NCBI GenBank assembly: GCA_020630575.1
Contig: JAHDBD010000023.1
Coordinates: 1 to 64,000, forward strand
DNA length: 64,000 nucleotides
Direction: 5' to 3'
Origin: Bernardetia sp.
Lineage (GTDB): Bacteria > Bacteroidota > Bacteroidia > Cytophagales > Bernardetiaceae
The stretch's first letter is position 1. Each line of letters opens with the position of its first letter. Positions 26,374-36,300 of this stretch are shown here, one piece after another. Below the pieces are notes generated by a model. The model worked only from the letters and a program-made list of their open reading frames with translations, had not been told where the DNA came from and ran no database searches. The translations under genes and the position numbers were made by a program.

Positions 26374-26415
26374 AGGATTGAGAAATTTGTAAAGTCTTTT
26401 GATAAATGCATTTGA
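26374..26415 (+). pseudogene. HincII-like endonuclease relic, right fragment
   Basis: The sequence translates as R-IEKFVKSFDKCI-stop, against M-IEKFVKPFEKYV-stop at the end of the intact endonuclease. Only the four residues AENM of the intact protein are missing between this fragment and the left fragment. A terminator follows at 26420, as expected for a gene end. Confidence 0.8.
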
Positions 26416-26419
26416 AATG

Positions 26420-26453
26420 AAAAAGCATTGTTTGTATCAACAATGCTTTTTTG
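26420..26453 (+). terminator. Terminator after the endonuclease relic
   Basis: The arms AAAAGCATTG and CAATGCTTTT enclose 10 bases and are followed by a T tract. It is very similar to the hairpin at 28058-28090 in stem, loop and downstream TTTTTTG sequence. Confidence 0.8.
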
Positions 26454-26474
26454 TTTTCTGATAAAAATAATAGA

Positions 26475-26885
26475 CTAAACTAAATCAGCTTTAAGTGAAA
26501 TTTCTAAATTATAGGCTTTACTAACTGGGCAGTTTTCCTTAGCTTTTTTAGCAATTTCTTGAAATTTTTCATTACTGATATTTTCTATTTTGGCACTTAA
26601 TACCAAATCAGACTTAGTAATTTTGCCATTATCTAATGTAATCGTAGAAGTTGTGCTAAGCTCGTCAGGCGTAAAACCTTCTTCAGTAAGGAATGCACTC
26701 AACTGCATTGTAAAACAGCCTGCGTGTGCTGCTGCCATTAATTCCTCTGGATTTGTACCTTTGCCTTTATCAAAACGAGAGACAAAAGTATAAGGTGTTT
26801 TGTCAAGAATTTGACTTTGAGAAGTTAGCGTTCCTTTTCCTTCTTTTACTGTGCCATTCCATATAGCTGTTGCGTTTCTTTGCAT
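26475..26885 (-). CDS. OsmC family peroxidase
   Basis: This 136-residue protein belongs to the OsmC subfamily of organic hydroperoxide reductases. The two redox cysteines are in AAHAGCFTMQLSAFL and ENCPVSKAY. The N-terminal strand ATAIWNGTVKEGKGTLTSQ and the segment GTNPEELMAAAH are typical. It detoxifies organic peroxides using cellular thiols. The ATG at 26885 is chosen because MQRNATAIWNG is the usual start; the frame continues 25 residues upstream without conservation. It lies downstream of the AraC-type gene (78 bases) on the same strand and may be under its control. Confidence 0.9.
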   Translation of the reverse strand: MQRNATAIWNGTVKEGKGTLTSQSQILDKTPYTFVSRFDKGKGTNPEELMAAAHAGCFTMQLSAFLTEEGFTPDELSTTSTITLDNGKITKSDLVLSAKIENISNEKFQEIAKKAKENCPVSKAYNLEISLKADLV

Positions 26886-26963
26886 TGTTGTAATTTTTAA
26901 AATGTTATAAATAAATTGACATTGCAAAGGTGGAGAAAAATAAAGCGTCAGAAAATACATGTT

Positions 26964-27851
26964 TTACCCTTTAAATTGCACTTTTTCGCTTCTTTGATTA
27001 GTATGATAATTTTTTCTAAATTGAATGGGAGAAAAGCCTATTTGCTTGGAAAAAAATCTGTTGAAGTAAGCACAATCTTTATAACCTAACTGATAAGCTA
27101 TTTCTTTTGCACTCAAATCAGTATGTGCCAAAAGGCGTTTTGCTTCAAGTATAATTCGATTTTTGATTATCTGATTTGGAGATTTTTTACTCAAAAGAGC
27201 TATTTTTTTATTTAAGTTTTTGGGTGTGATGTGAAGTAATTTTGCGTATTCAGCGACGGTATGTTTACTATAAAATTCTTTTTCGACAAGCTGACTAAAT
27301 TTTCTTAAAAAATTAGTGTTTTCATTTTCTTTTAAATTATCTTCTAAGTTAGTTTCAAAATTATTTTTGCTTTTAAACATTCTTGTTGCCTTAATAATAA
27401 GTTGTTTTAGCAAAATTCGAATCATTTCTTCAGTTGCTATATCTTGCGTCTGAATTTCGGAATGGATTTCATCAAAAATATTTTCTACTTCATTAGTTTC
27501 TTTTTTTGATAATGATATACGAGGAATTTTGAACACATTATTGAATAATATACCATCACAAGACACTTCTTTTTCGTGAATTTCGACACAATAAAAATCT
27601 CTATTGTAGTAAATCATCACTCCTTGATTTTGGATAGATGATTCCTTCAAGACATATATTTGAGAACTATTAATAAAAAACAGTGTGTTGCGTTTGCATT
27701 CAAATTCTTGAAAGTCAATTATGATTTTAGCACCCTTTTTTAAATACATAACTTTGATGTATTCCTTTAATTCATTTACAAATAATCTAGATTCTGAATT
27801 TGATTCTATGGTTATGTAACCAAACTTTTTATTTGAAAAGTCTTTTTCCAT
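26964..27851 (-). CDS. AraC family transcriptional regulator
   Basis: The 295 residues consist of an N-terminal cupin-like sensing domain (about 1-170) and a C-terminal double helix-turn-helix (about 195-285). The second helix-turn-helix carries the family signature AKEIAYQLGYKDCAYFNRFFSKQIGFSPIQFR (here given as AKEIAYQLGYKDCAYFNRFF and IGFSPIQFR). The first one is TVAEYAKLLHITPKNLNKKI. It probably activates or represses the following OsmC gene, or genes elsewhere, in response to an unknown ligand. A TACCTTTG -7 box lies on the minus strand at 27890-27897. Confidence 0.88.
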   Translation of the reverse strand: MEKDFSNKKFGYITIESNSESRLFVNELKEYIKVMYLKKGAKIIIDFQEFECKRNTLFFINSSQIYVLKESSIQNQGVMIYYNRDFYCVEIHEKEVSCDGILFNNVFKIPRISLSKKETNEVENIFDEIHSEIQTQDIATEEMIRILLKQLIIKATRMFKSKNNFETNLEDNLKENENTNFLRKFSQLVEKEFYSKHTVAEYAKLLHITPKNLNKKIALLSKKSPNQIIKNRIILEAKRLLAHTDLSAKEIAYQLGYKDCAYFNRFFSKQIGFSPIQFRKNYHTNQRSEKVQFKG

Positions 27852-27889
27852 TCTAAATGAGAGATTGCTTTTTTGATAAAATTACAAAT

Positions 27890-27897
27890 CAAAGGTA
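27890..27897 (-). promoter_or_regulatory. -7 box of the AraC-type gene
   Basis: The plus-strand CAAAGGTA reads TACCTTTG on the minus strand, matching TAnnTTTG, 39 bases before the start codon. Confidence 0.45.
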
Positions 27898-28057
27898 TTT
27901 ATTCTTTGCCTTGTAATCTAAATTTCCTGTTGTATTATTTTTCCCCTTAGGAACAATTACGAATTAAAAATTACGAATTACGAATTTAAATTGCTGGTCA
28001 TCAATAAATTAGTTATTCAAAAATATTAGTTTATTTAATTTACGTTCATTACTGAAA

Positions 28058-28090
28058 AAAGTATTGTTTGCATTGAACAATGCTTTTTTG
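28058..28090 (+). terminator. Terminator-like hairpin upstream of the methyltransferase gene
   Basis: The arms AAAGTATTGTT and AACAATGCTTT (one G-U pair) are followed by a T tract. No plus-strand gene lies directly upstream, so it is either an orphan of lost DNA or an attenuator. It overlaps the -33 region of the next promoter. Confidence 0.55.
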
Positions 28091-28105
28091 TTTTTTGTAT
28101 ATTTG
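28073..28105 (+). promoter_or_regulatory. Promoter of the restriction-modification operon
   Basis: TTG at 28073-28075 and TATATTTG at 28098-28105, 22 bases apart, match the -33/-7 consensus. The methyltransferase start follows at 28139. Confidence 0.5.
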
Positions 28106-28138
28106 TAAAAGTTTAAATTTAATTAGAATTAAATAAAA

Positions 28139-29833
28139 ATGGTTGAGGAAAAAGTACAGATAGCAGTAATAGAAAATACTAAAAATAAATACGGACAATA
28201 TTTTACGCCAAAAATTATAGCTGACTTTATGATTGATTTGGCAGATATAAAGCATGATTCTAAAATCTTAGAACCTTCTTGTGGGGAAGGTGTTTTCTTG
28301 AAAAGTTTGCAAAAAGAAGGTTTTGAAAATATAACAGCCTTCGAAATTGATGAAGAATTAGTAAAAAATCTAAATCAAAATTTTGATACTATAATCTGTG
28401 AGAGTTTTGTTTCGGCAAAAATCAATAAAAAATTTGATTTAATTATTGGAAATCCTCCTTATATACGATGGAAAAATCTTGAAGAAGAATTAAAACAAGA
28501 ATTAGCTAAAAGTGAGTTATGGAATACGTATTTCAATAGTTTGTGTGATTATATGTATATTTTTATTCTGAAATCTATTGAAATTTTGGAAGAAAATGGA
28601 CAGCTTATTTTTATTTGTCCTGAATATTGGCTCAACACAACTCACTCTTTTTCGCTTCGAAATTATATGGTAAAAAATGGTTATTTCGAAGCCATTTATC
28701 ATTTCAATGAAACTCCTATTTTTGACAATGCGACGGTTTCAGTTATTGTATTTAAGTACATTAAATCAAAAAATAAAATTCCATTTATAGACATTGTAAA
28801 GTATCACAAAAACAAAAAAATCACTACTGAAATTATAGAACAAATAAAAACAGAAAATAGTAATGAAATAGAACGTTTTAAAGTAAAACAATTTGAAGCA
28901 AATAAAAGATGGTTATTGACAGATGAAAATGAGGTTTTAGAAATAGAAAATTTTGAAAAAGCCTGTCAGATTAGTAGCAGTAATGAAGTTACAAACAATG
29001 ATTTATTCAGTAATTTACCAGAAAGTAAACTAGAAAATAAGACAGATAAAAAAGTCATTTATTCTACCATAAATGATATTTGTGATATTGGAAATGGAAT
29101 GGTATCTGGATTAGATAAGGCTTTTCAGTTAGACAAAAAAACAGATAAAGAAATTTTAAATTTACTTTCAGAAAAAGAAAAGCAAAGTACAATTTCAGTC
29201 ATTAAAGCCAAAAATTTAATTCCTTTTACTTACAATGAAATTACGCCTTATATTTTTTTGAATGAAGAAAAAATTAAAGTAGAAAATGAATTAGAAAACA
29301 ATTATCCAAACTTTTATAAAAAACTAAAACCTTTACAAGAAAAGTTAGAAAAACGCTATCAATATAACCGAAAAATAAATTATTGGGAGTGGGTTTTTCT
29401 TAGAAATTACAATCTATTTAATTCTGACAAACCTCGTATTTTTGTTCCTTGCAAGGAACGTATATCAAATAAAAACTATTTTAGATTTAGTTTTGTAGAA
29501 CAAGGAATTTTCCCAACACAAGATGTAACAGCACTTTTTTTGAAAGAAAATGTAAAAGAAAATATTTTTTATGTGTTGGCATTTCTGAATAACCCTAGAG
29601 TTTTTAATTGGCTCAAAAATAAAGGAATCATAAAAGGAAATATTGTTGAGTTTTCTGAAAAACCAATTTCAAGTATTCCATTTAGAAAAATTGATTGGAA
29701 TGATGAAAAAGAAATACAACTTCATAATCGAATTGTAGAATTGACAGAACTATTGATTTTGGAAAGAAAACAAGAGATTTTGGAAGAGATAAATCAGTTA
29801 TTTGATGTTTTATTAAATCCTACAATCAACTAA
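28139..29833 (+). CDS. Type II N6-adenine DNA methyltransferase (HincII-type system)
   Basis: The 564 residues begin with a gamma-class methyltransferase domain. KYGQYFTPKIIADFMIDLA opens it, motif I (ILEPSCGEGVFL, about 43-54) binds SAM, and motif IV (LIIGNPPYIRW, about 102-112, NPPY at 105-108) marks amino-group methylation of adenine. The C-terminal half (about 290-560) has a TaqI-like target-recognition domain with PRIFVPCKERISNKNYFRF and FPTQDVTALF. Paired with a HincII homologue 18 bases downstream, it should protect GTYRAC sites; the specificity is inferred from the partner. It is slightly longer than the M.HincII known to me. Confidence 0.88.
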   Translation: MVEEKVQIAVIENTKNKYGQYFTPKIIADFMIDLADIKHDSKILEPSCGEGVFLKSLQKEGFENITAFEIDEELVKNLNQNFDTIICESFVSAKINKKFDLIIGNPPYIRWKNLEEELKQELAKSELWNTYFNSLCDYMYIFILKSIEILEENGQLIFICPEYWLNTTHSFSLRNYMVKNGYFEAIYHFNETPIFDNATVSVIVFKYIKSKNKIPFIDIVKYHKNKKITTEIIEQIKTENSNEIERFKVKQFEANKRWLLTDENEVLEIENFEKACQISSSNEVTNNDLFSNLPESKLENKTDKKVIYSTINDICDIGNGMVSGLDKAFQLDKKTDKEILNLLSEKEKQSTISVIKAKNLIPFTYNEITPYIFLNEEKIKVENELENNYPNFYKKLKPLQEKLEKRYQYNRKINYWEWVFLRNYNLFNSDKPRIFVPCKERISNKNYFRFSFVEQGIFPTQDVTALFLKENVKENIFYVLAFLNNPRVFNWLKNKGIIKGNIVEFSEKPISSIPFRKIDWNDEKEIQLHNRIVELTELLILERKQEILEEINQLFDVLLNPTIN

Positions 29834-29851
29834 ACTAACTAAACTCAAACT

Positions 29852-30619
29852 ATGTCAATAGTCGATTATCAAGATTTGAAGCGTAAAATAATTGGAAGTA
29901 AAGTTTCAAAACCTTTATCAGGAACGCTGTCTGGACACGCAGCAGGAGAGCCTTTTGACAAGCATGTTTATGCAGAATTAAAAAAAGAGTTTCCAAAACA
30001 GACCTTTAGACAATACGAATATTTGAATGATTTGTACAGCAAAAACCCTAAAGTAATTACTTTTGAGGAACGACTAAATTTGTTCAATTCTCCTACTGTT
30101 ATGTTTCTTTTGAGTAGAGGAAAACAAGCGACTTCAAAGTGGGATTTATATAATACCTTTGAAGAAAAACAAAATGATACGGCTGATATTTTGGTTGTAA
30201 AAAAAGATTTTTATGAAATTATAGACATCAAAACAAGAAACATATCTAAAAAATCTCAACCTCCAAATATTATTTCTGCTTACAAACTCGCTCAAACATG
30301 TGCTAAAATGCTAGACAATCAAGAATATGACACTTTTAGTATTCATTATTTCGGAATTGATTGGAAATTGGAAGGCAAGTTTTTGACTTGTGTAGATGCT
30401 CATTCAGTAAATTTATTCAAAAGTAATCCTACAGAATTATACATCAACTGGGCAGCAGCTATGCAAATTCAGTTTCAAGTAGAAAATTTAGAACAGAATT
30501 TTAAAGGAAATCAAGAAGAATGGGCAAAGCAGTATCTCAACCATTTTATTACACAAGCCAAACGAAGAGCCGAAAATATGATTGAGAAATTTGTAAAGCC
30601 CTTTGAGAAGTATGTCTAG
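29852..30619 (+). CDS. HincII-type restriction endonuclease
   Basis: This 255-residue protein closely follows HincII from Haemophilus as I recall that sequence: SGTLSGHAAGEPF, QYEYLNDLY, LFNSPTVMFLLSRGK, NDTADILVVK, DIKTRNISK, ELYINWAAAMQIQF, and the end MIEKFVKPFEKYV. The catalytic residues match in place: Asp112, Asp125 and Lys127 correspond to Asp114, Asp127 and Lys129 of HincII. It should cut within GTYRAC (Y = C/T, R = A/G) to give blunt ends. The methyltransferase is directly upstream in the same operon. The C-terminal 45 residues recur in decayed form at 25651-26415. Confidence 0.93.
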   Translation: MSIVDYQDLKRKIIGSKVSKPLSGTLSGHAAGEPFDKHVYAELKKEFPKQTFRQYEYLNDLYSKNPKVITFEERLNLFNSPTVMFLLSRGKQATSKWDLYNTFEEKQNDTADILVVKKDFYEIIDIKTRNISKKSQPPNIISAYKLAQTCAKMLDNQEYDTFSIHYFGIDWKLEGKFLTCVDAHSVNLFKSNPTELYINWAAAMQIQFQVENLEQNFKGNQEEWAKQYLNHFITQAKRRAENMIEKFVKPFEKYV

Positions 30620-30699
30620 AAATATAAAACTTTTTACCATTTTTTTTCGTGTAATAATTTTTACATATCTTATATTTTCAATTTAAACGAATAACATTT

Positions 30700-31098
30700 A
30701 TGGCTCTAGAAGAATATATGCTCAAAAAAGTTGAAACAACAAATAAATCATCAAATATAACAGAAGTATTAAGGTATGTTTATTTTAAAGTAGGAGAAAG
30801 AGTGTCTTATGACTACTTTGTCGTAAGTGTTCGTACATTTTCAGATATTAATGAAAAAAGTTACCAATATTTTGAGAAAACGATTGTAGAGGAAAAACGT
30901 TTGAATCCAGATTTTATGCATTTTATAATGAATTATAATAAAAGTATTGCGTACAATGATTGGCAAGGATTTATGGAAGAAAATTATTCACCTAAGTGGA
31001 ACGATCAACATGCAGTAATAGCAAAATTTAAAACTCGTGAAGAATGTAAGACGTACATTGATGGTCTTTGGGATTACATTGTAAAGCAATTTGAATAG
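30700..31098 (+). CDS. Hypothetical protein after the restriction operon
   Basis: The 132 residues form an alpha/beta protein with no signal peptide and no motif I know. The composition is ordinary: YVYFKVGERVSYDYFVVSVR near the start, WQGFMEENYSPKWNDQHAV in the middle, CKTYIDGLWDYIVKQFE at the end. It is 80 bases downstream of the endonuclease, on the same strand, with its own terminator; it may be an accessory of the restriction cassette or an unrelated gene. Confidence 0.6.
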   Translation: MALEEYMLKKVETTNKSSNITEVLRYVYFKVGERVSYDYFVVSVRTFSDINEKSYQYFEKTIVEEKRLNPDFMHFIMNYNKSIAYNDWQGFMEENYSPKWNDQHAVIAKFKTREECKTYIDGLWDYIVKQFE

Positions 31099-31117
31099 TA
31101 ATTCTAGTTATAATAAA

Positions 31118-31147
31118 AAAAGCAGCTACCAAAAAGTAACTGCTTTT
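31118..31147. terminator. Bidirectional terminator
   Basis: The arms AAAAAGCAGCTAC and GTAACTGCTTTTT (one mismatch) enclose 6 bases. It lies between two convergent genes. Confidence 0.7.
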
Positions 31148-31169
31148 TCATTACAATCATAAAAAAAAC

Positions 31170-32840
31170 CTACCCCAAATTCTTCTTCAAATTGAGATTA
31201 AATTCTTCTGCCCAGTCTAGTGCTTTTTGATAACCTGCATCAGCATGACGCAGTACGCCCATAGCAGGGTCATTGTGCAATACTCGTTTGAGTCTTTCGT
31301 GTGCTTCTTTTGTTCCGTCTGCCAAAATTACCATTCCTGCGTGGATAGAATAACCCATTCCTACGCCTCCTCCGTGATGTATCGAAACCCACGTCGCACC
31401 ACCAGCCGTATTGATAAGCGCATTCAAGATAGGCCAATCTGCCACAGCATCCGAACCGTCTAGCATCGCTTCGGTTTCTCGGTTTGGAGAAGCCACCGAA
31501 CCCGAATCCAAATGGTCTCTTCCAATTACGATAGGAGCTTTTAACGTTCCATTTTTGACAAGCTCATTAAATGCTAAAGCAGCTTTTTGTCTTTCTCCCA
31601 AACTCAACCAACAAATACGAGCTGGCAAACCTTGAAAAGCAATGCGTTCTTGAGCCATTTTTATCCAACGGTGCAACGATTCATTTTCAGGGAATAATTC
31701 TAACAAAACTTTATCACATTCAAAAATATCTTGCTCATCTCCCGAAAGAGCCACAAAACGGAAAGGACCTTTTCCTTCACAAAACAAAGGACGAATATAA
31801 GCAGGAACAAACCCTGGAAAATCAAAGGCATTTTTTACATCTCGTTGGTCTTTTGCTTGTCCTCTTAGATTATTTCCATAATCAAACGTAATTGCACCTC
31901 TTTTTTGAAGTTCTAGCATTTGTTTTACGTGGTGCGCCATTGTATCCAAAGAAAGTTCTGTATATTTTTCTGGATTGGTTTCTCTTAATGTATTCGCTTC
32001 TGCTACGCTCATATTTTCAGGAAAATAACCATTTAAAGCATCATGAGCAGAAGTTTGGTCGGTAAGCGTGTCAGGAGTAATATTTCTATCAATCAATCTT
32101 TGAAGTAAATCAATAATATTACAAACCACACCGATAGATTTATTTTTGCCTTCTTTTTTGTATTCTAAAGCTGCATCAATCGCTTTATCAATATCAAAAT
32201 ATTTTTCATCCAAATAACGAGTTTCTAAGCGTTTGTCTATTCTCCATTCTTCCATTTCGGCAGCCAAACAAACTCCTTCGTTCATTGTGATTGCAAGTGG
32301 TTGCGCTCCACCCATTCCTCCAAGTCCAGCAGTTACATTTAATGTGTTTTTGAGTGTTCCGTTGTAATGTTGTCTTGCTAATTCGGCGTAGGTTTCATAC
32401 GTTCCCTGTACAATTCCTTGTGTTCCGATATAAATCCACGAACCTGCTGTCATTTGTCCGTACATCATCAAACCTTTTTTGTCTAGTTCGTTGAAGTGAT
32501 CCCAAGTTGCCCAACGAGGAACAAGCATTGAATTAGAAATCAAAACACGAGGAGCATCTTTATGAGTTGGCAAAATGGCAATAGGCTTTCCTGACTGAAT
32601 CAAAAGTGTTTGTTCATCACTCATATTTTTTAGAGCTTTTACAATTAAATCAAAGGATTCCCAATTTCTTGCAGCTTTTCCAATTCCACCATAAACGACT
32701 AAGTCTTCAGGTCTTTCTGCTACATCTGGGTCAAGATTATTGTAGAGCATTCTCAAAACGGCTTCTTGTTGCCAGCCTTTTGTATTTAATTTTGTTCCTG
32801 TGGGCGTTGCGCCTTTTTCAGTTGCGTTGTGTATGGTCAT
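31170..32840 (-). CDS. hutU: Urocanate hydratase
   Basis: This 556-residue enzyme converts urocanate to imidazolonepropionate, the second step of histidine degradation, with NAD bound as an electrophile. The NAD-binding glycine-rich stretch ([19 protein letters not shown]), the conserved [10 protein letters not shown], and the active-site region with [20 protein letters not shown] and [17 protein letters not shown] are present. The length is standard. No hutH, hutI or hutG is adjacent, so histidine degradation genes are scattered. Confidence 0.96.
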   Translation of the reverse strand: MTIHNATEKGATPTGTKLNTKGWQQEAVLRMLYNNLDPDVAERPEDLVVYGGIGKAARNWESFDLIVKALKNMSDEQTLLIQSGKPIAILPTHKDAPRVLISNSMLVPRWATWDHFNELDKKGLMMYGQMTAGSWIYIGTQGIVQGTYETYAELARQHYNGTLKNTLNVTAGLGGMGGAQPLAITMNEGVCLAAEMEEWRIDKRLETRYLDEKYFDIDKAIDAALEYKKEGKNKSIGVVCNIIDLLQRLIDRNITPDTLTDQTSAHDALNGYFPENMSVAEANTLRETNPEKYTELSLDTMAHHVKQMLELQKRGAITFDYGNNLRGQAKDQRDVKNAFDFPGFVPAYIRPLFCEGKGPFRFVALSGDEQDIFECDKVLLELFPENESLHRWIKMAQERIAFQGLPARICWLSLGERQKAALAFNELVKNGTLKAPIVIGRDHLDSGSVASPNRETEAMLDGSDAVADWPILNALINTAGGATWVSIHHGGGVGMGYSIHAGMVILADGTKEAHERLKRVLHNDPAMGVLRHADAGYQKALDWAEEFNLNLKKNLG

Positions 32841-33396
32841 ATCAATTAAAAATTACGATTTACAAAATCAGTATAGCTTATTATTCAATAAAGCTAAATT
32901 ACTTGTTTTACTGATAAATTACAATATTCAAGTTGTAGAGATAACTTTTGATACCAATGGCTTTTCAATCTTTCTAATAAATCTTCTTTGCGACAATGAC
33001 AATGGTTTTGTTATAAAATGATTCTTTTTTTCTGTTTACGATGTCTCAACGATGACATATAATAGCATTTCTAATCCCAAATTCATTTAAATAATAAATG
33101 AGCATTTTAACAAAAAAAGAAATTTTTAGTTTTAAACTCTAAAAAAACTCAACAAGTACAAAGTCTTTACTATTTTTTAGAAAGAATTTTGTATTTATAA
33201 AAAAACATAAATATTGGTGGGAATTTTGTAATATACACTTAAAAGTTACAGCCGTGCTAGTAGCATTGATTTTAAGTTTATTTTATTTGAAATTATCATA
33301 TTGTTTCAAAATATATCAAAATATATCAAAATATATTTTCCTCTATTTAAATTCTATCAACTAATTATTTTTTTCCCCTTTTCTACAAAATGTAAA
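32841..33396. other. Intergenic region without a recognised gene
   Basis: These 556 bases lie between the divergent hutU and LRR genes. They are very AT-rich, with a triple repeat of ATATATCAAA near 33309-33335. Promoters for both neighbours must be here, but no convincing TAnnTTTG with -33 TTG was seen. Confidence 0.5.
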
Positions 33397-36300
33397 ATGA
33401 AAAAATATTTATTTACTCTTTTATTTGTTCTATTTTTTTATCTCTCTTTTTCTATATGTGGTTTTGCACAAATAACTGTTATAGAAAGCGATTCTTTAGT
33501 TTTGGTAGATATTTATCAATCTACTAATGGTTCTGGTTGGATTAATACTTGGAAATTAGATCAAAAAATCACGACTTGGAATGGTGTAACAGTACAGAAT
33601 CAGCGCGTGGTTGGTCTTAATTTTAGTAGACGTAATCTTACTGACAGTCTTCCAAGTTCATTAGGCAATCTTTCTGAATTAAGAAGTTTGAATATTTCTT
33701 TTAATAATCTGACAGGTTCTTTAGAAATGCTTACTATGCTTTATAAGTTAAAGGTCTTTAGTATGGCTGGAACTAAATATAAAGAAAGCTATGGAAATGT
33801 ACCTTCTATATTTGGACAAATGCGCCAACTTACCTATCTTGATATGTCTCAAAATGGATTTACTGCGCCTATTTCAGATACAACAGGTTTCTTCTTATTG
33901 ACTAATTTGCAAGAGTTATATATAAACTCTAATAGTTTTAATGGAAGAATGCAAAACGAATTTGGAGAATTCAAAAAACTTAAAAAGTTTAATATTTCAA
34001 GTTGTCGTTTTTCGGGTGCTTTACCAGCTTCATTGACAAACTTAACGCTCTTAGAAGAATTTTATTTAGCTTCTAATACTTTTGATTCCGATTTGGGGCT
34101 TATTGTTTCAGCTATGCCAAATTTAAGAGTTTTGTCAGCAGCTTCAAATAGACTAGGAAGAAATAGAGAGCTGCCTAGAGCATTATATAATTTGAATAGA
34201 CTAACACATATAGATTTATCAAACAATGAATACAAACTCTATATTAGTGCGTTGATTTCAAACTTAAAAAACCTACAAACACTTTTATTACAGAATAATA
34301 AACTTTTTGGAAATCTTCCTTCTTCTATAGGTAATTTACCTAAACTGGTAACTTGTAATCTGTCCAACAATGGTTTTGGAGGAGAAATACCAATACTACT
34401 TTATTATTCTCCTTCTTTAAAAACATTAATTCTTTCTCGTAATAAATTTCAAGATGTTTTGCCTGTAGGCTTAAATTTACCTAGCAAACTTAGTTATTTA
34501 GATTTGTCGCACAATCTTTTTCAAACCAAATTTCTCAATAGTGCAGAAGCAGCTGTCGGTTCTTTCGATTATTTTCCTAATCTAACTTATTTAGATGTAT
34601 CATATAATAATTTAGAAGATTTTGATAAAATAGAATTTTATACATTGAAAAACTTAGCTACAATAAAATTAAATAATAATAAACTCAAAGGACAAATTCC
34701 CATAAAGGTAGCTTCTATTGTTTCTCTTACTTCTTTTGATATTTCTGCCAATAAATTTGAAGGAACTCTGCCTGCTCAAATAGGAAATATGAGCAAAATT
34801 CAAACTTTTAGAGCTTCTACAAACAGTTTGGAAGGACAAATACCACGTTCTTTCTTTACTCCTTCTTCTACTCTCAGAACATTAGATTTGAGTAGAAATA
34901 ATTTTTCATCAATAGAAAATATAGATTCTTTGACACGCTTACAAGTCGTCAATGTTAGTAATAATAACCTGACTTTTGGAGATTTGGAAGGACATATAAA
35001 TAAAATTCCTAATTTTACTTACTCTCCTCAACAAACTATTCCAATTATTCAACCTTGTTATTTGCAAGTGCAAACAAGAGGAAAATTTAATCGTTATCAA
35101 TGGTTTTTTAATGGAGACTCTATCAAAAATGCAACAGATTCTGTTTTTGCTGCCAAACGAATAGGTACTTATTATGTAAAAGTAAAAAATGATAGTGTTC
35201 CTAGATTAATTCTAACTTCTGAAAAAGCAATTGTTACAGAATTTACTGTTCCTGATAATAATTTTCCAAACGAAAATTTTAAAGATACTACTTTTTGTGA
35301 ACCATTTGAATATCAACTTATTGCTACTGAAACAGGAATTGACTACCTATGGAGTACAGGAGATTCGACTCCAAGTATAACCATTTCAGAAGAAGGTGTT
35401 TATACTGTTTGGGTAGATAATGGGTTTTGTACAGTGGTGGATACTGTCAGAATAAATTTTGCAGGAGTAAAAAACAACATCATTTCTTCTTCTCAACGAG
35501 TTTGTAGAGAGGAAAATCCTAGCCTTTTGACAGGTGATTCTTCGCTAGTTGGTCACACTTATTTGTGGCAATCTTCTATGGATAGTTTGAATTGGACAGA
35601 TTTAGACACGACACTCAATTATCAACCTCAAGAATTATTTACTTCCACTTACTTTAGAAGAAAAGTAACTCCTAATTCATCCTACAACTGTGATGCAAAG
35701 TATAGCAACGTAGTTTTGATTGAAGTTTCAAATCTAAAAGTGGAAGCCAAAACTACCAATGTATCTTGTTTTGGTGGAAACGATGGCAAAATTGAACTAG
35801 AAATAACAGGAGCTTTTGATGATTATCAAATTCTGTGGGAAAATGGAAGTACAAATAGTTCTTTAGAAAATCTCAAAAAGGGAAATTACAAAGTAAAAGT
35901 AATTGATGGTTTGGGCTGTCAGGATTCATTACTTATTGAAGTTGCAGAACCTCAAAAATTAGAGGGGAATTTTATTATTAAAGAGCCAACCTGTAATTCA
36001 GAGTTGAATAATGGATCAATTTCTTTACTAATTACAGGGGGAACAGAACCTTATCAAACTTTATGGACATATCAAGGAGCTACTCTTGCCATCAATACAA
36101 ATGAAATTTCGGCTTTAGAGCCAAATGAAAACGAAAAATATGAGGTCAGAATCACAGATGCAAATGGTTGTGAGTTTACTGTATCGGATTTTGTAACTCG
36201 CCAACAACCTGTTGATTCTCGTTTTAATTATGATTATGATAGTTATTGTAAGCTAGAAATTAATCCAAAACCTACAATTTTAGGAGCGAAAAATGGCTTT

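Noticed and set aside
27950..27990. AATTACGAATT repeats (also near 24590, 32850 and 55940)
   Set aside because: These are short, low-complexity AT-rich runs seen at many intergenic sites; apart from flanking the 20-bp unit they give no clear signal.
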